Positions 15,327-25,172 are shown, counted from the stretch's first letter. The stretch is DNA of 64,000 nucleotides from JANYCO01 sp035535995 (GCA_035535995.1 DATLOZ010000010.1:72807-136806), one strand, 5' to 3'. Translations and numbers: made by a program. Notes: generated by a model from the letters alone, not told the origin.

Positions 15327-17339
15327 GTGAGCGAGAACAGCAGAAAAATTGCTTTGATTGAGGATGATCCTTGGCTAGAGCCTTATTATCAAGACGTTGC
15401 GGAAAGGATCAGTCGTTTTGAAAAAGCCCTGAATATCATCACGATCCATAGCGATAGTATTATGGATTTTGCTTCCGCTTACCAGTATTATGGTATTCAT
15501 TTTGACGATGTAACCAACGGTTGGTGGTACCGCGAGTGGGCTCCGAATGCTTCACAACTTTCTCTCGTAGGTGATTTCAATAACTGGGATCGCGAGGCGA
15601 ATATCATGACCAAAAAGAACAACGGCGATTGGGAAATTTTTCTTCCTTATGAAACTTATAAAAACAGCTTTACACACAAAAGCCTGATCAAAGTACACGT
15701 GGTTTCCGATTTCGGCGCGCTCGACAGAATTCCTCCTTACATCACTAGAGTGGTACAAGACCCCGTGACACACGATTTCAGCGGGCAACTTTGGTTTCCC
15801 GAAGAAGAATATAAATGGCAACATTCCTATGATGTAAATACACTCAAAGATCTTGTCATCTATGAAACACACGTGGGAATTGCGCAGGAGACAGAAGGCG
15901 TAGGCACCTACCGCGAATTTGCCGATAATATTTTACCTCGCATCAAATCATTGGGCTATACAGCTTTGCAGATGATGGCGATCATGGAGCATCCTTACTA
16001 TGGCTCTTTTGGTTACCATGTTTCCAATTTCTTTGCTGCCTCTTCCCGCTTCGGTACACCTGAAGATCTGAAATACCTGATCGACAAAGCACACAGCATG
16101 GGCCTTGCAGTGATCATGGATATTGTGCATTCCCATGCAGTGAAAAATATTTCCGAAGGCCTCAATCATTTTGACGGCACCGATTTTCAATATTTCCACG
16201 GCGGTAGCCGCGGCAACCACGAAGGCTGGGATTCTAAATTATTTGATTACGGCAAATGGGAAGTAAAAAGATTCCTGCTTTCCAATGTGCGCTACTGGTT
16301 GGAAGAATTCCATTTTGATGGATTCCGTTTCGACGGTGTCACTTCTATGCTTTACTACCACAGAGGTATGACCTCTTTCGATCACTACGATAAATATTTT
16401 AAAAATGATGTGGATTGGGACGCGGTGATCTATCTCCAGCTTGCCAATTACCTTACTCAACTTATAAAACCAGGAGCGATCTCCATTGCCGAAGATGTGA
16501 GCGGAATGCCGGGACTGACAAGGTCTATACAAGACGGCGGGGTAGGATTTGACTACCGCTTGGGTATGGGAATTCCTGATTATTGGATCAAATTACTAAA
16601 AGAGAAATCCGACGAAGACTGGGAGATCCATGAAATGTGGCATGTACTCACCAATCGCCGTTATAAAGAAAAAACAATTGCCTACGCCGAGTCGCACGAC
16701 CAAGCGTTGGTGGGTGATAAGACACTTGCCTTCTGGCTCATGGACAAAGAGATGTATTTTCACATGATGAAAAACGATTCCAACTTTGTCATCGACCGTG
16801 GAATTGCACTTCATAAGATGATCCGTTTCTTTACTATTTCATTGGGAGGAGAAGCTTATCTGAATTTTATGGGCAATGAATTTGGACATCCCGAATGGCT
16901 TGACTTCCCTCGTGAAGGAAACGGCTGGAGCTACAAATATGCCCGCCGCCAGTGGTCGCTTGTAGACAATAAGGACTTGAAGTACGAATACATGAATAAC
17001 TTCGACCGCGCCATGATCAAGCTGATGAAGGATTATAAAATGTTTTCATCAGAACCTGCGCAGCAGTTGAATATGGATGATTCGAACAAGGTTATTATTT
17101 TCGAACGCAACAATGTTATATTCGCTTTCAACTTTAGCGTGAGCAATTCGATCTTCGGATACAAATTCCGTGTACCGAAAAGAGGAAAATACAAAGTACT
17201 GCTCAACTCTGATGATAAGGATTTCGGAGGCTTCGGCCGCGTTGACAATGGAGTGATCCACGAAACGGATGAATTTCGTTACTTGAGCATTTACCTTACT
17301 AACCGTACGGTAATGGTGTTGACGAAAGTAGAGGATTAA
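15327..17339 (+). CDS. glgB: 1,4-alpha-glucan branching enzyme, eukaryote-like (GH13_8 type)
   Basis: The 670-residue enzyme makes alpha-1,6 branches in glycogen. It has an N-terminal CBM48 domain (NGWWYREWAPNASQLSLVGD), then a GH13 barrel with nucleophile Asp336 in FRFDGV, acid Glu389 in IAED and Asp458 in ESHDQ, and a C-terminal beta domain. The segment MAIMEHPYYGSFGYHVSNFF and the length near 670 are those of the eukaryotic GBE1-like branch rather than the classical bacterial GlgB. No glgA, glgC or glgP lies nearby. The start is GTG at 15327; no in-frame ATG fits better. Confidence 0.93.
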   Translation: MSENSRKIALIEDDPWLEPYYQDVAERISRFEKALNIITIHSDSIMDFASAYQYYGIHFDDVTNGWWYREWAPNASQLSLVGDFNNWDREANIMTKKNNGDWEIFLPYETYKNSFTHKSLIKVHVVSDFGALDRIPPYITRVVQDPVTHDFSGQLWFPEEEYKWQHSYDVNTLKDLVIYETHVGIAQETEGVGTYREFADNILPRIKSLGYTALQMMAIMEHPYYGSFGYHVSNFFAASSRFGTPEDLKYLIDKAHSMGLAVIMDIVHSHAVKNISEGLNHFDGTDFQYFHGGSRGNHEGWDSKLFDYGKWEVKRFLLSNVRYWLEEFHFDGFRFDGVTSMLYYHRGMTSFDHYDKYFKNDVDWDAVIYLQLANYLTQLIKPGAISIAEDVSGMPGLTRSIQDGGVGFDYRLGMGIPDYWIKLLKEKSDEDWEIHEMWHVLTNRRYKEKTIAYAESHDQALVGDKTLAFWLMDKEMYFHMMKNDSNFVIDRGIALHKMIRFFTISLGGEAYLNFMGNEFGHPEWLDFPREGNGWSYKYARRQWSLVDNKDLKYEYMNNFDRAMIKLMKDYKMFSSEPAQQLNMDDSNKVIIFERNNVIFAFNFSVSNSIFGYKFRVPKRGKYKVLLNSDDKDFGGFGRVDNGVIHETDEFRYLSIYLTNRTVMVLTKVED

Positions 17340-17370
17340 AAATACTTGCTTGTATCGAATGTAATCAAAC

Positions 17371-17423
17371 ATTCCAAAAAACAAATTCTGATAAGGCATT
17401 CTTTGGAATTTGTTTTTTGGAAT
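17371..17423. terminator. Bidirectional terminator between glgB and chitinase
   Basis: An 18-bp perfect inverted repeat (ATTCCAAAAAACAAATTC and its complement) around a 17-nt loop lies between the two converging stops. Confidence 0.85.
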
Positions 17424-17424
17424 T

Positions 17425-19164
17425 TTATTTTTTAACGATCTTATACCTTTTTATCTGATCTCCTGATTGATATTCGAGGATATAAAAACCTGTCGCGCAT
17501 TCCTCTCCTATTCTATATTCCTGGTTTGTATGAATATTTTTAGTGATGATCAATTTTCCGGATTGATCTATAATATTGATCGTTCCTTCTTCATCACCGC
17601 TGCCATAAGCCGATACGATCAATACATCCTCAAATGGATTATTCTTCAACGATAATCCTCCTTCAACTGCCAACGCTTCTACAGTAACAACAGCGCTATA
17701 ATGCACCGAGCCATCGAAATCATATTGAGCCAGTCTGTAATAGGATTTGTCTAATTTATTATTGAGGTCTGTGAAATCATATTTTTTTCCTGTCACGCTT
17801 GTTCCCAGACCTTCTACGCGCATCAGAGCTTCAAAATGCTTGCCATCGGAAGAGCGTTCTACCAGGTAGTAATTATTGTTTATTTCGCTAACAGTTTCCC
17901 AGCTCACTAAAATATTTTCATTATTCCTATTGGCATTAAAGCTTTTTAAGGTCACAGGTGCGGAAGCCGGGAAAGCACAAGAGTAGGCAGTAGCAAATGC
18001 CCAGGAAGGAGAAGAATCTATTTTATCTTCGTTAATATCCCAGGTCATTAACCCTCCTAAATTAGGATAGGAAGTTGTCATCGTATAACTCCAACCGGCA
18101 GGTTTTGCAATCAGACCTTTAAAATATTTAACCGCAAGGCATATATCTGTATAATTTAAAAAACCACTACCTGCGGTATTAGTACTTGCATTAGCAGGAA
18201 GTCCAAATCCGATCTTATTTGCTGGAATACCGGTGAAAGTTCCTTTTCCGGAGTTCAGCGTGAACCCTGTTACAACTGTCTCATTCTGGGATGTGGCAAA
18301 ATCACCAGTAGCTGAATTATAAACTGCTCCATCACGGCCATACATTGAACCGGTGTTATAGAGTTGCATATTCAACATATCCAATTCATTTCTCAAGCCA
18401 TCAAGTATAGGAAGAAATTTTCCTCCGTTTGGCTGGCTTGAAAAAGAAATGCCTCCGTTTACATAAAGAACTTCAGGTGCCATAGTCAGTAGCATTTTCT
18501 TTCCGGCGTTTGTTTGATAATTAGCCATAATGCTTTTTACTGCATTCACCATATTTGTTTGCGCAGCTGCCGGCGACGACATTGTCCAAGTATTAGGAAT
18601 AGAAGTCATCGAAGTAGTTTCAAGGTCCAGATCCATTCCGTCAAACTTATAGCTATACGCAGCAAAAATAGCGTTCATAGAAGTTATAAACGTATTCATA
18701 TCCGTAGTATTCGCAAGGAAAATAGGATCATTGGCCCCCCCTATACTCAGTATTACTTTTTTTCCTGCTGCATGCAATGCGTCAATATCAGCAATGAAAG
18801 CGGCATTGGAAGTATAAGCAGAAGATGGATAGGAATAAATCATATCACAAGTACAGGTACTGGTATAAGTTGGTGGTTTTTTAGGTACTGCAAAGGATAC
18901 AACAATGACGTTATAGTTGGCATGAGCCTGACTCATTTTCAGAGTACCCCAACTTTCATAATAACCTACCAGCGCGGGTGCAGGAAGTTGTGCATAGGAA
19001 AATCTGCCGGAGCATATAATTCCCGAACAAACAATAACGATCCTTATATACTTTGCAGCAATAGACAGATCAATATTCTTAATACTGAAAAAAAGCGATT
19101 TTAAGTTTAAAATATAACTTCTTTTGAGCATACCGGTTTTTTCTTTTTCATTTAATTGTTTCAA
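17425..19164 (-). CDS. Secreted GH18 chitinase with type IX secretion sorting domain
   Basis: The 579-residue protein has a GH18 barrel (about 63-395), with the catalytic signature DGMDLDLE ending in the acid Glu. A fibronectin-like module follows (VTLKSFNANRNNENILVSWE, ending DGSVHYSAVVTVE). The C-terminus is a type IX sorting domain (KNNPFEDVLIVSAYG ... GFYILEYQSGDQIKRYKIVKK, spaced). The export hydrophobic segment (YIRIVIVCSGIICSGRFSYAQ without its ends) lies about 40 residues in, so the true start may be later than the annotated ATG. It probably degrades chitin at the cell surface or outside. It converges with glgB. Confidence 0.92.
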   Translation of the reverse strand: MKQLNEKEKTGMLKRSYILNLKSLFFSIKNIDLSIAAKYIRIVIVCSGIICSGRFSYAQLPAPALVGYYESWGTLKMSQAHANYNVIVVSFAVPKKPPTYTSTCTCDMIYSYPSSAYTSNAAFIADIDALHAAGKKVILSIGGANDPIFLANTTDMNTFITSMNAIFAAYSYKFDGMDLDLETTSMTSIPNTWTMSSPAAAQTNMVNAVKSIMANYQTNAGKKMLLTMAPEVLYVNGGISFSSQPNGGKFLPILDGLRNELDMLNMQLYNTGSMYGRDGAVYNSATGDFATSQNETVVTGFTLNSGKGTFTGIPANKIGFGLPANASTNTAGSGFLNYTDICLAVKYFKGLIAKPAGWSYTMTTSYPNLGGLMTWDINEDKIDSSPSWAFATAYSCAFPASAPVTLKSFNANRNNENILVSWETVSEINNNYYLVERSSDGKHFEALMRVEGLGTSVTGKKYDFTDLNNKLDKSYYRLAQYDFDGSVHYSAVVTVEALAVEGGLSLKNNPFEDVLIVSAYGSGDEEGTINIIDQSGKLIITKNIHTNQEYRIGEECATGFYILEYQSGDQIKRYKIVKK

Positions 19165-19403
19165 CAGATAGTATACACATCACGTTAAATTTTTTTCTAT
19201 ATTTTCATGAAATAATCTTATTTGGACAAATTTTAACGTGTCAAAAATAGGCTTTTTATAACACTTTAAAAATTTAAAAATATCTCAATATCAATATATT
19301 AAGGCAACAATAAAATAAAAAAATCCCTTTAAATAATGGAGTATGGAATTATTTTCAGCTTACTTCAAAAAACAGTCTAATTGTACATTTTTCAATAAGG
19401 AGA

Positions 19404-20474
19404 TTAAAACAAGCTCATTTGTCCATTGCTAGGACGTCTAAAGATGGTTAGATCATATTCTGGCAATTCACGATCTCCCATATATTTATGTCTCGCAATC
19501 CTAAATAGATTATTGATCGCTTCGGCTGTTTTTCCTTCGCCACGCATCCTTGTACCAAAGCGGCTGTCGTTGAGTTGGCCTCCGTGACAATCTGCGATCT
19601 GGTGCAATACTTTTTCGGCGCTTTCAGGAAAAGCTTTGTGTACCCAATCACTAAATACTTCGCCGATCGAACCGTTTAGCCTTACAATGGTATAATGCGC
19701 CGACAAGGCTCCACGATCGGCCACAGCCTTGATCACCTGCGGGATCTCATGATCTGTAAGACCTGGAATGATAGGCGCTACCATTACATTAACCGGGATA
19801 TTATTTTTAGAAAGCTCTTCAATTGTTTTCAACCTTTGCGGCATTGAGGCTGTACGCGGCTCTAATTTTAAGCGGATCTCTTCGCGCATTGAGTTCATTG
19901 ATACGCTCACATGTAGCAACCGCAAGGCTGCCATTTCTTTTAAAATATCCAGATCTCTTAAGATCAAACTATTTTTAGTGATCATGCTCACCGGGTTTTT
20001 GTATCGCAGGCAAACTTCCAGCATTTGTCGGGTAAGCTGAAATTTTCGTTCCGCAGGTTGGTAACAATCAGTGTTGCCGGAAAACATAATTGGATGAGGC
20101 GTCCAGTTCTTATTGTCAAAAGCTTTCGCCAATAACTGGGCTGCATTTTTTTTCACAATGATCTTGCTTTCGAAATCAATCCCTGCGCTGTAGCCCCAGT
20201 ATTGATGGGAGTTGCGGGCATAACAGTAAATACAGCCATGTTCGCACCCCTGGTAAGGATTCATAGAAAAACCCATTCCGAGATCCGGACTGTCTACTTT
20301 GTTTATGATCTTTTTAGAATTCTCTGTAAAAAATTCTGTCTTCACCGGCCCTTCCATAAAAGGCTCATCGAGTCCTTCGATATGTTCGGTGACGTAACTA
20401 TTCTTAAAAAAAGGGTTATTAGAATTCTTCTGTGCGCCTCTACCTTTCTGGAAATTAGTATTTTCTGTTGCCAT
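19404..20474 (-). CDS. PA0069-family radical SAM protein
   Basis: The 356-residue protein has the radical SAM cluster motif CEHGCIYCYAR (C-x3-C-x2-C) preceded by MGFSMNPYQG, the combination found in the PA0069/Rv2578c family, distantly related to spore photoproduct lyase. Later segments (NTDCYQPAERKFQLTR, VAPIIPGLTDHEI) fit the same family. Members are widespread and their reaction is not established. It stands alone. Confidence 0.9.
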   Translation of the reverse strand: MATENTNFQKGRGAQKNSNNPFFKNSYVTEHIEGLDEPFMEGPVKTEFFTENSKKIINKVDSPDLGMGFSMNPYQGCEHGCIYCYARNSHQYWGYSAGIDFESKIIVKKNAAQLLAKAFDNKNWTPHPIMFSGNTDCYQPAERKFQLTRQMLEVCLRYKNPVSMITKNSLILRDLDILKEMAALRLLHVSVSMNSMREEIRLKLEPRTASMPQRLKTIEELSKNNIPVNVMVAPIIPGLTDHEIPQVIKAVADRGALSAHYTIVRLNGSIGEVFSDWVHKAFPESAEKVLHQIADCHGGQLNDSRFGTRMRGEGKTAEAINNLFRIARHKYMGDRELPEYDLTIFRRPSNGQMSLF

Positions 20475-20556
20475 AGAAACAAATATACTAATTTATTTAG
20501 TAAAAAGATAATATTATTAGTATAATAATTTCTAACCTTATCTATTAGATTAAAGG

Positions 20557-21093
20557 TCAGACAAACAAGGCCCGGTACTTCCGATATTCATCCAATGTGA
20601 CCTTGAGTACATAAGCGGCAACGCAAATAAAAGGAAGCAAAAAGAAAAACATAAATACATGATACCTGAATATCACTACAGCGCAAGCCACCAGTACGAT
20701 CAGACAGAGGCTGACCAAAGTGATCGTACTGACATAAAGCGCGATCATATAGGGATAATAAAGTTTTGATTCTTTGAGTTGCTTTTTCTTGCGGAGAAAT
20801 TCCATATGCTTTCTCCGGGCTTCTTCTTGCTGTCTTGCATGTTGTTGCTGCACCCAGTCTGCATATCGTTTAAAAGGATCTTCCGCTGTTTTTGATTTCT
20901 GATCGTAGATAATTCTTTGCCTGCGATCCATCAATACTTCGTAGGCTTTGTTGATCAAAATAAAACGCACGTGCGCATCGGGCGCTTTGTTGATGTCAGG
21001 ATGGAATTGTTTGGCCAGCATCCGGTAAGCCTTACGGATATCGTCTTCCGAAGCATTTTCTGGCAACCCCAATATTGAATAATAATTTTCCAT
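20557..21093 (-). CDS. Membrane-anchored J-domain protein
   Basis: The 178-residue protein starts with a J domain (1-65: YYSILGLPENASEDDIRKAY, HPD in QFHPDINK). A charged coiled segment rich in Q/E/R/K follows (about 80-112), then two hydrophobic helices (about 118-142 and 145-166). The HPD motif should stimulate DnaK ATPase activity, and the membrane helices place this at the inner membrane. The client is unknown. Confidence 0.88.
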   Translation of the reverse strand: MENYYSILGLPENASEDDIRKAYRMLAKQFHPDINKAPDAHVRFILINKAYEVLMDRRQRIIYDQKSKTAEDPFKRYADWVQQQHARQQEEARRKHMEFLRKKKQLKESKLYYPYMIALYVSTITLVSLCLIVLVACAVVIFRYHVFMFFFLLPFICVAAYVLKVTLDEYRKYRALFV

Positions 21094-21136
21094 CCACTAA
21101 AAAATCATACAACGAATATACGAAGAAGTAAGTTTG

Positions 21137-21178
21137 AAATTATGAATTGGTTTTTAATTTCGAATTCATAATTCATAC
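21137..21178. repeat. Short copy of the ATTATGAATT repeat
   Basis: AATTATGAATT and AATTCATAATT, 14 bp apart, form a hairpin between the J-domain gene start and the stop of the next upstream gene on the same strand. Confidence 0.6.
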
Positions 21179-23236
21179 TTATTTAAATCTGTACCTCAAC
21201 TGCAACTTCCACTCGTGCAGCTTATCTCCTTTGATCTCGTCCCAGCCACTGCCAATCGAAGTTTGATCCAGATACTTAGTGGCGGCATAACGAATCCATA
21301 GATCTGTTCTTTTACTTGTCTTAAATTGAAAGACCAGGTACGTACGAATTCCTTTACCATTGTAAGCAGGAAAGGACACCGTATACAACACATCTTTTTC
21401 ATACACATATTGGCGGTTATCATAATCATCGGTATCAAACAGGCAATAACGTGTACTGATCTTTACCTTGCGCAGATCAACGGTAAGGTCTTGCACCAGC
21501 GTGAAACCTCGGGTAGGCGCATTGCTTTGTCTGTAGCGGCTCCATTGCACGCGATTTCTGAGCGTGATTATTCCTGCATTGCAATCGAGGTTATACATGA
21601 AATTGTATTTACTGGCCGGCATCGTATAATCGATCGGAGTAATATTGTCGGATTGATTTTTTCCTGCTTCTTCGTAGCGAAGTTGTATATACAAAATTAT
21701 TTTTTTTGAAGGACTGTATTGCAATCTTCCCAAATAGCCATACCCTTCGACGGGATTGTCTTTTTGGTATTTCAACCAAGGAAAAACAAAATGATCATAG
21801 TAGGCACTCAAGAGCCATTTCCCATGGGGTTTTATGCGGATTCCCCAATAGCATCCCTTTTCATTGGAAGCAGTACTGCTTTCTCCAAAAGCATTGGCAT
21901 AAAAGGAATGAAAATTTTTATCATAATTGCGGTATAAAAATGAAAAGTCAATCTTCGAAGAGAATGAACTGATCCCTCCTAGCACCAATGCCTTGCCGCC
22001 TCCGGAACACATAGCTCCTTCTCCAAAAAGATTAAAGTTTTGAAATACATAACTATAATCGGCAGACATGACCAAATTATCTTTTCCTGAAAAATCAAAA
22101 CGATTGTAAATCCGATCTGTCTCTTGCATCATCTTGCTATACAAAGTATACACACCGGAAATTCCTCCGTGCAATTTTTGATTCCTGGAATGAACAGAAA
22201 TATTGCCACCTGCTGCTTGTTCATTCAAATTTCTTTTTGCTGCAATTTCTTTTGTCGTGCGATGCATGCCATAATCATCCAGCGAAGTAGTAATGTATTG
22301 CCGGTCGAGTGTATCGTATTGCAGGCTGGCATCGCGGTTGTTGTTGGAATAAAAACCGGTAATTTCTGTTTTCTTCGAAAGGGTGTAAGTCAAACAAATC
22401 CCTCTGAAAAAATCAGTTTCTAAAACTGAGCTATACGGCAATACTCCTCTGCTATTGCGTTTCACAGCAAGAATCGTCTCGGCGCTTTTCCCCATATAAA
22501 ACCCGCCGCCAAACACGAGGCCTTGTCCGAATTGTAATTTATAATCCCCTAAGCCGATCGCTTTCCATTTCCCTTTATTGAAAAGACATGCATGAAAAGA
22601 AATATAATCCATCAGGTATTGCTTCTGTGAAGGATTCCAAATGATTTGCTCTCCGGCATCTTTTTCCATTGTGCATCCAATGCTGAAATCTCTTCCAATA
22701 CTGTTGCGATAGCGGAGCAAATGTTTATAAGGCGATCCTTGATACATTTTTTTTCCATTTTCACCGGGTAAATATCCTTTACGTTTTTCTTCTGTTCGAT
22801 CGGTACGAAAAAGGAGAAAATGATTTGGATTATGAAGTAAACGCTGCGCAAAACGCGCTTTGTCAAACCGCGCTCCCATTACTACAAAAGGACCGATCTT
22901 CCGAATCGTACTAAGTTGCCATCCTTCTATTGCCTGCAATTCATAGAGCGAAAGAAATGGACCGTACTTATTTTTATGTTCAAAAAAAGCATTCACTTCT
23001 TCCGGACTAAGAATATACAAGCCTTCTAAATCTTCACGACTCGCTTTGTTCAAGTCAAGCGGTGTTAGGTAATACTGGTACAATACATCAAATACTTCTT
23101 CATAGTTATCCGGCAGATCGTCCTGGCGCAAAAGATCCTGGATCAGTTTATCGGGATCGATGTCTTTTGTATTTTCTGATTGTGCAAACAAATAAAAAGG
23201 CAGGATCAAAAAATAGATTAGCAAAAAATAATTCAT
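21179..23236 (-). CDS. Helix-hairpin-helix outer-membrane protein
   Basis: The 685-residue protein has a signal peptide (LLIYFLILPFYLFAQ). A ComEA-like helix-hairpin-helix region follows (about 55-117: PLDLNKASREDLEGL, YGPFLSLYELQAIEGW, IRKIGPF). After it come about 560 residues of alternating beta strands, aromatic at strand ends and closing in LQLRYRFK, typical of an outer-membrane barrel. It overlaps the preceding PorV/PorQ-like gene by 4 bp. HhH motifs usually contact DNA, so a DNA-handling role in the envelope is possible. The function is not known to me. Confidence 0.8.
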   Translation of the reverse strand: MNYFLLIYFLILPFYLFAQSENTKDIDPDKLIQDLLRQDDLPDNYEEVFDVLYQYYLTPLDLNKASREDLEGLYILSPEEVNAFFEHKNKYGPFLSLYELQAIEGWQLSTIRKIGPFVVMGARFDKARFAQRLLHNPNHFLLFRTDRTEEKRKGYLPGENGKKMYQGSPYKHLLRYRNSIGRDFSIGCTMEKDAGEQIIWNPSQKQYLMDYISFHACLFNKGKWKAIGLGDYKLQFGQGLVFGGGFYMGKSAETILAVKRNSRGVLPYSSVLETDFFRGICLTYTLSKKTEITGFYSNNNRDASLQYDTLDRQYITTSLDDYGMHRTTKEIAAKRNLNEQAAGGNISVHSRNQKLHGGISGVYTLYSKMMQETDRIYNRFDFSGKDNLVMSADYSYVFQNFNLFGEGAMCSGGGKALVLGGISSFSSKIDFSFLYRNYDKNFHSFYANAFGESSTASNEKGCYWGIRIKPHGKWLLSAYYDHFVFPWLKYQKDNPVEGYGYLGRLQYSPSKKIILYIQLRYEEAGKNQSDNITPIDYTMPASKYNFMYNLDCNAGIITLRNRVQWSRYRQSNAPTRGFTLVQDLTVDLRKVKISTRYCLFDTDDYDNRQYVYEKDVLYTVSFPAYNGKGIRTYLVFQFKTSKRTDLWIRYAATKYLDQTSIGSGWDEIKGDKLHEWKLQLRYRFK

Positions 23237-24048
23237 TTTAATTTATTCAAAAAAAGCGAGAGACTGATTGTATGGCTTGCCCCCAATTTGCTGTGCAGTG
23301 CAAAGGCATAATCGAGAGAAAGAAGTTTGTTGCGAATTCCTGCGCCGAAAAAATCTATGAAAGGATTGGTATGAATACCTGTTCTGATCCTTAATTGTTC
23401 GACAAGTACGTATTCCAATCCTGCTTTGATAGTAGGTTTATACAAAAGATCTTTTTCCACTTCGGTATTTAGCAGGACTTTCTTACCAGGGCGGTACGAA
23501 AGTCCTGCTTTCATTGTTATCGGCAAGAGCTCTTGCCCTTGTTTGGCTTGGTTTACATTGAAAATATGCGCCCCAAAAAACAACCTGGAAGGAACCAGTT
23601 CTGCAATTCCACCAAAAGCAAGCACAAGATTTTTTCTTACGCCAAGATCCTGCATCGCATACTGCATGTAATGAATCTGGAGCCCAAGACTGACAAGACC
23701 GATCTTATGTGCATAGCCGACCGAAAGACGATTGAGATTAAAATATTCATCCCCTGTTTTGTAAAACGAAACAGCGGTAGCACCTTTCAATAAAGGTGAT
23801 GAAATGGTCAGCGCCGCTTTTCTGAGTTCCGGAAGGGCATACTCATTTTGATAACAAAGTCCGGCGGCGATTTTTTTCTGCGAAGCTAATCCGGCAATAT
23901 TGTTAAAAGCAGCCCATTCGTCAGAAGTGGTAACAGAAGTAGTGGCCATTCCAATGGCTCTCGCTCCAAGCGATTCCTCGCTTTGAGCGCATAAAAAAGA
24001 GGAAGCAAAGAGCATTAGGAAAATGCTTCCTGCAAAGGGATAATTCAT
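23233..24048 (-). CDS. PorV/PorQ-like outer-membrane protein
   Basis: The 271-residue protein has a signal peptide (IFLMLFASSFLCAQ). The family opening ESLGARAIGMATTSVTTSDEWAAFNNIAGLA follows in spaced form (key parts GARAIGM and AAFNNIAGLA). Repeated beta strands resemble the FadL-like PorV/PorQ proteins of the type IX secretion system. It heads a two-gene transcript whose second member, the HhH barrel protein, it overlaps by 4 bp. It may be the assembly or shuttle partner of that protein rather than a general secretion component. Confidence 0.75.
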   Translation of the reverse strand: MNYPFAGSIFLMLFASSFLCAQSEESLGARAIGMATTSVTTSDEWAAFNNIAGLASQKKIAAGLCYQNEYALPELRKAALTISSPLLKGATAVSFYKTGDEYFNLNRLSVGYAHKIGLVSLGLQIHYMQYAMQDLGVRKNLVLAFGGIAELVPSRLFFGAHIFNVNQAKQGQELLPITMKAGLSYRPGKKVLLNTEVEKDLLYKPTIKAGLEYVLVEQLRIRTGIHTNPFIDFFGAGIRNKLLSLDYAFALHSKLGASHTISLSLFLNKLK

Positions 24049-24144
24049 AATGGATAAAAGTTGAGTTGTTGAGCATTAAAAAAATAATTGTAAAAATTGC
24101 GCAAACAGTAAAAAATTAAAAAAATGCTTTTGACAATTAAAGAG

Positions 24145-24152
24145 TATATTTG
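24145..24152 (+). promoter_or_regulatory. -7 box of obgE
   Basis: TATATTTG fits TAnnTTTG exactly. Transcription would begin near 24158-24160, leaving about 25 nt before the TTG chosen as start at 24183. This also excludes the upstream in-frame TTG at 24150. Confidence 0.6.
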
Positions 24153-24182
24153 CGCTTTAATTCTGACAAAAATAGTAAAAAA

Positions 24183-25172
24183 TTGGCATCCTCCAACTTC
24201 ATCGATTATGTTAAGATCTGCTGTCGCTCCGGCGCTGGTGGACCAGGCTCTCACCATTTCTTCCGTGCCAAAGGTGTACCCAACGGCGGCCCTGACGGTG
24301 GAGACGGCGGCCGTGGCGGACATATCATTCTTCGCGGCAATACACAACTCTGGACTTTGCTCCACCTCAAATATAAAAAACATGTCAATGCAAGTGCGGG
24401 AGAAAAAGGCGGAGAAAACCGCATGCACGGAGCCGATGGCGAGGATATCATCCTGGAAGTACCCATCGGTACGGTAGCCCGCGATGCGGAGACCGGTGAG
24501 CTTATGAAAGAGATCACCGAGGACGGACAGGAAGTAATTCTCATAAAAGGTGGCCGCGGCGGATTGGGCAACGATCATTTCAAAAGCTCTACCAACCAAG
24601 CCCCGCAATACGCACAGCCGGGAGAACCAGGCATTGAACAATGGGTGATCCTGGAATTAAAAATTCTTGCCGACGTAGGATTGGTAGGATTTCCGAATGC
24701 AGGAAAATCCACCCTGCTTTCCAAGGTATCTGCAGCTAAACCGGAGATCGCCGATTATCCATTCACTACCTTAGTTCCAAACTTAGGTGTAGTATCCTAC
24801 AGAGATTATAAATCTTTCGTGATGGCCGACATTCCAGGGATCATAGAAGGAGCTTCGGAAGGCAAAGGTCTTGGACTTCGTTTCCTTAAACATATCGAAC
24901 GAAATTCCATATTATTATTTTTAGTAGCCGCCGATCAAATCGATATTAAGAAAGAATATTCGGTATTGTTGAAAGAATTGAAAAAATACAATCCGGAATT
25001 GCTGGACAAAAAACGGTTGCTCGCTATTTCAAAATCAGATATGCTGGACGATGAACTAAAAGCAGAAATGAAGAAAAAACTTCCCAAAGATGTTCCTGCT
25101 GTATTCATTTCTTCCCATACCGGCGCAGGCTTGCAGGAATTGAAAGATTTGATCTGGAAATCGCTGCAGTAA
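24183..25172 (+). CDS. obgE: GTPase ObgE/CgtA
   Basis: The 329-residue GTPase acts in late 50S ribosome assembly and stress signalling. It has the glycine-rich Obg fold (GGPDGGDGGRGGHI), then the G domain with GFPNAGKSTLL (G1), a DIPGIIEGASEGKGLG block (G3) and SKSD (G4). The start is chosen as TTG at 24183, reading M-A-S-S-N-F-I-D-Y-V, the usual beginning in this phylum. An upstream TTG at 24150 would add 11 residues but overlaps the promoter box. It is divergent from the PorV/PorQ-like gene. Confidence 0.95.
   Translation: MASSNFIDYVKICCRSGAGGPGSHHFFRAKGVPNGGPDGGDGGRGGHIILRGNTQLWTLLHLKYKKHVNASAGEKGGENRMHGADGEDIILEVPIGTVARDAETGELMKEITEDGQEVILIKGGRGGLGNDHFKSSTNQAPQYAQPGEPGIEQWVILELKILADVGLVGFPNAGKSTLLSKVSAAKPEIADYPFTTLVPNLGVVSYRDYKSFVMADIPGIIEGASEGKGLGLRFLKHIERNSILLFLVAADQIDIKKEYSVLLKELKKYNPELLDKKRLLAISKSDMLDDELKAEMKKKLPKDVPAVFISSHTGAGLQELKDLIWKSLQ

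Noticed and set aside
24045..24641. Long minus-strand reading frame over obgE
   Set aside because: It is antisense to the strongly conserved glycine-rich part of ObgE and has no domain of its own; high GC in that region keeps it open by chance.
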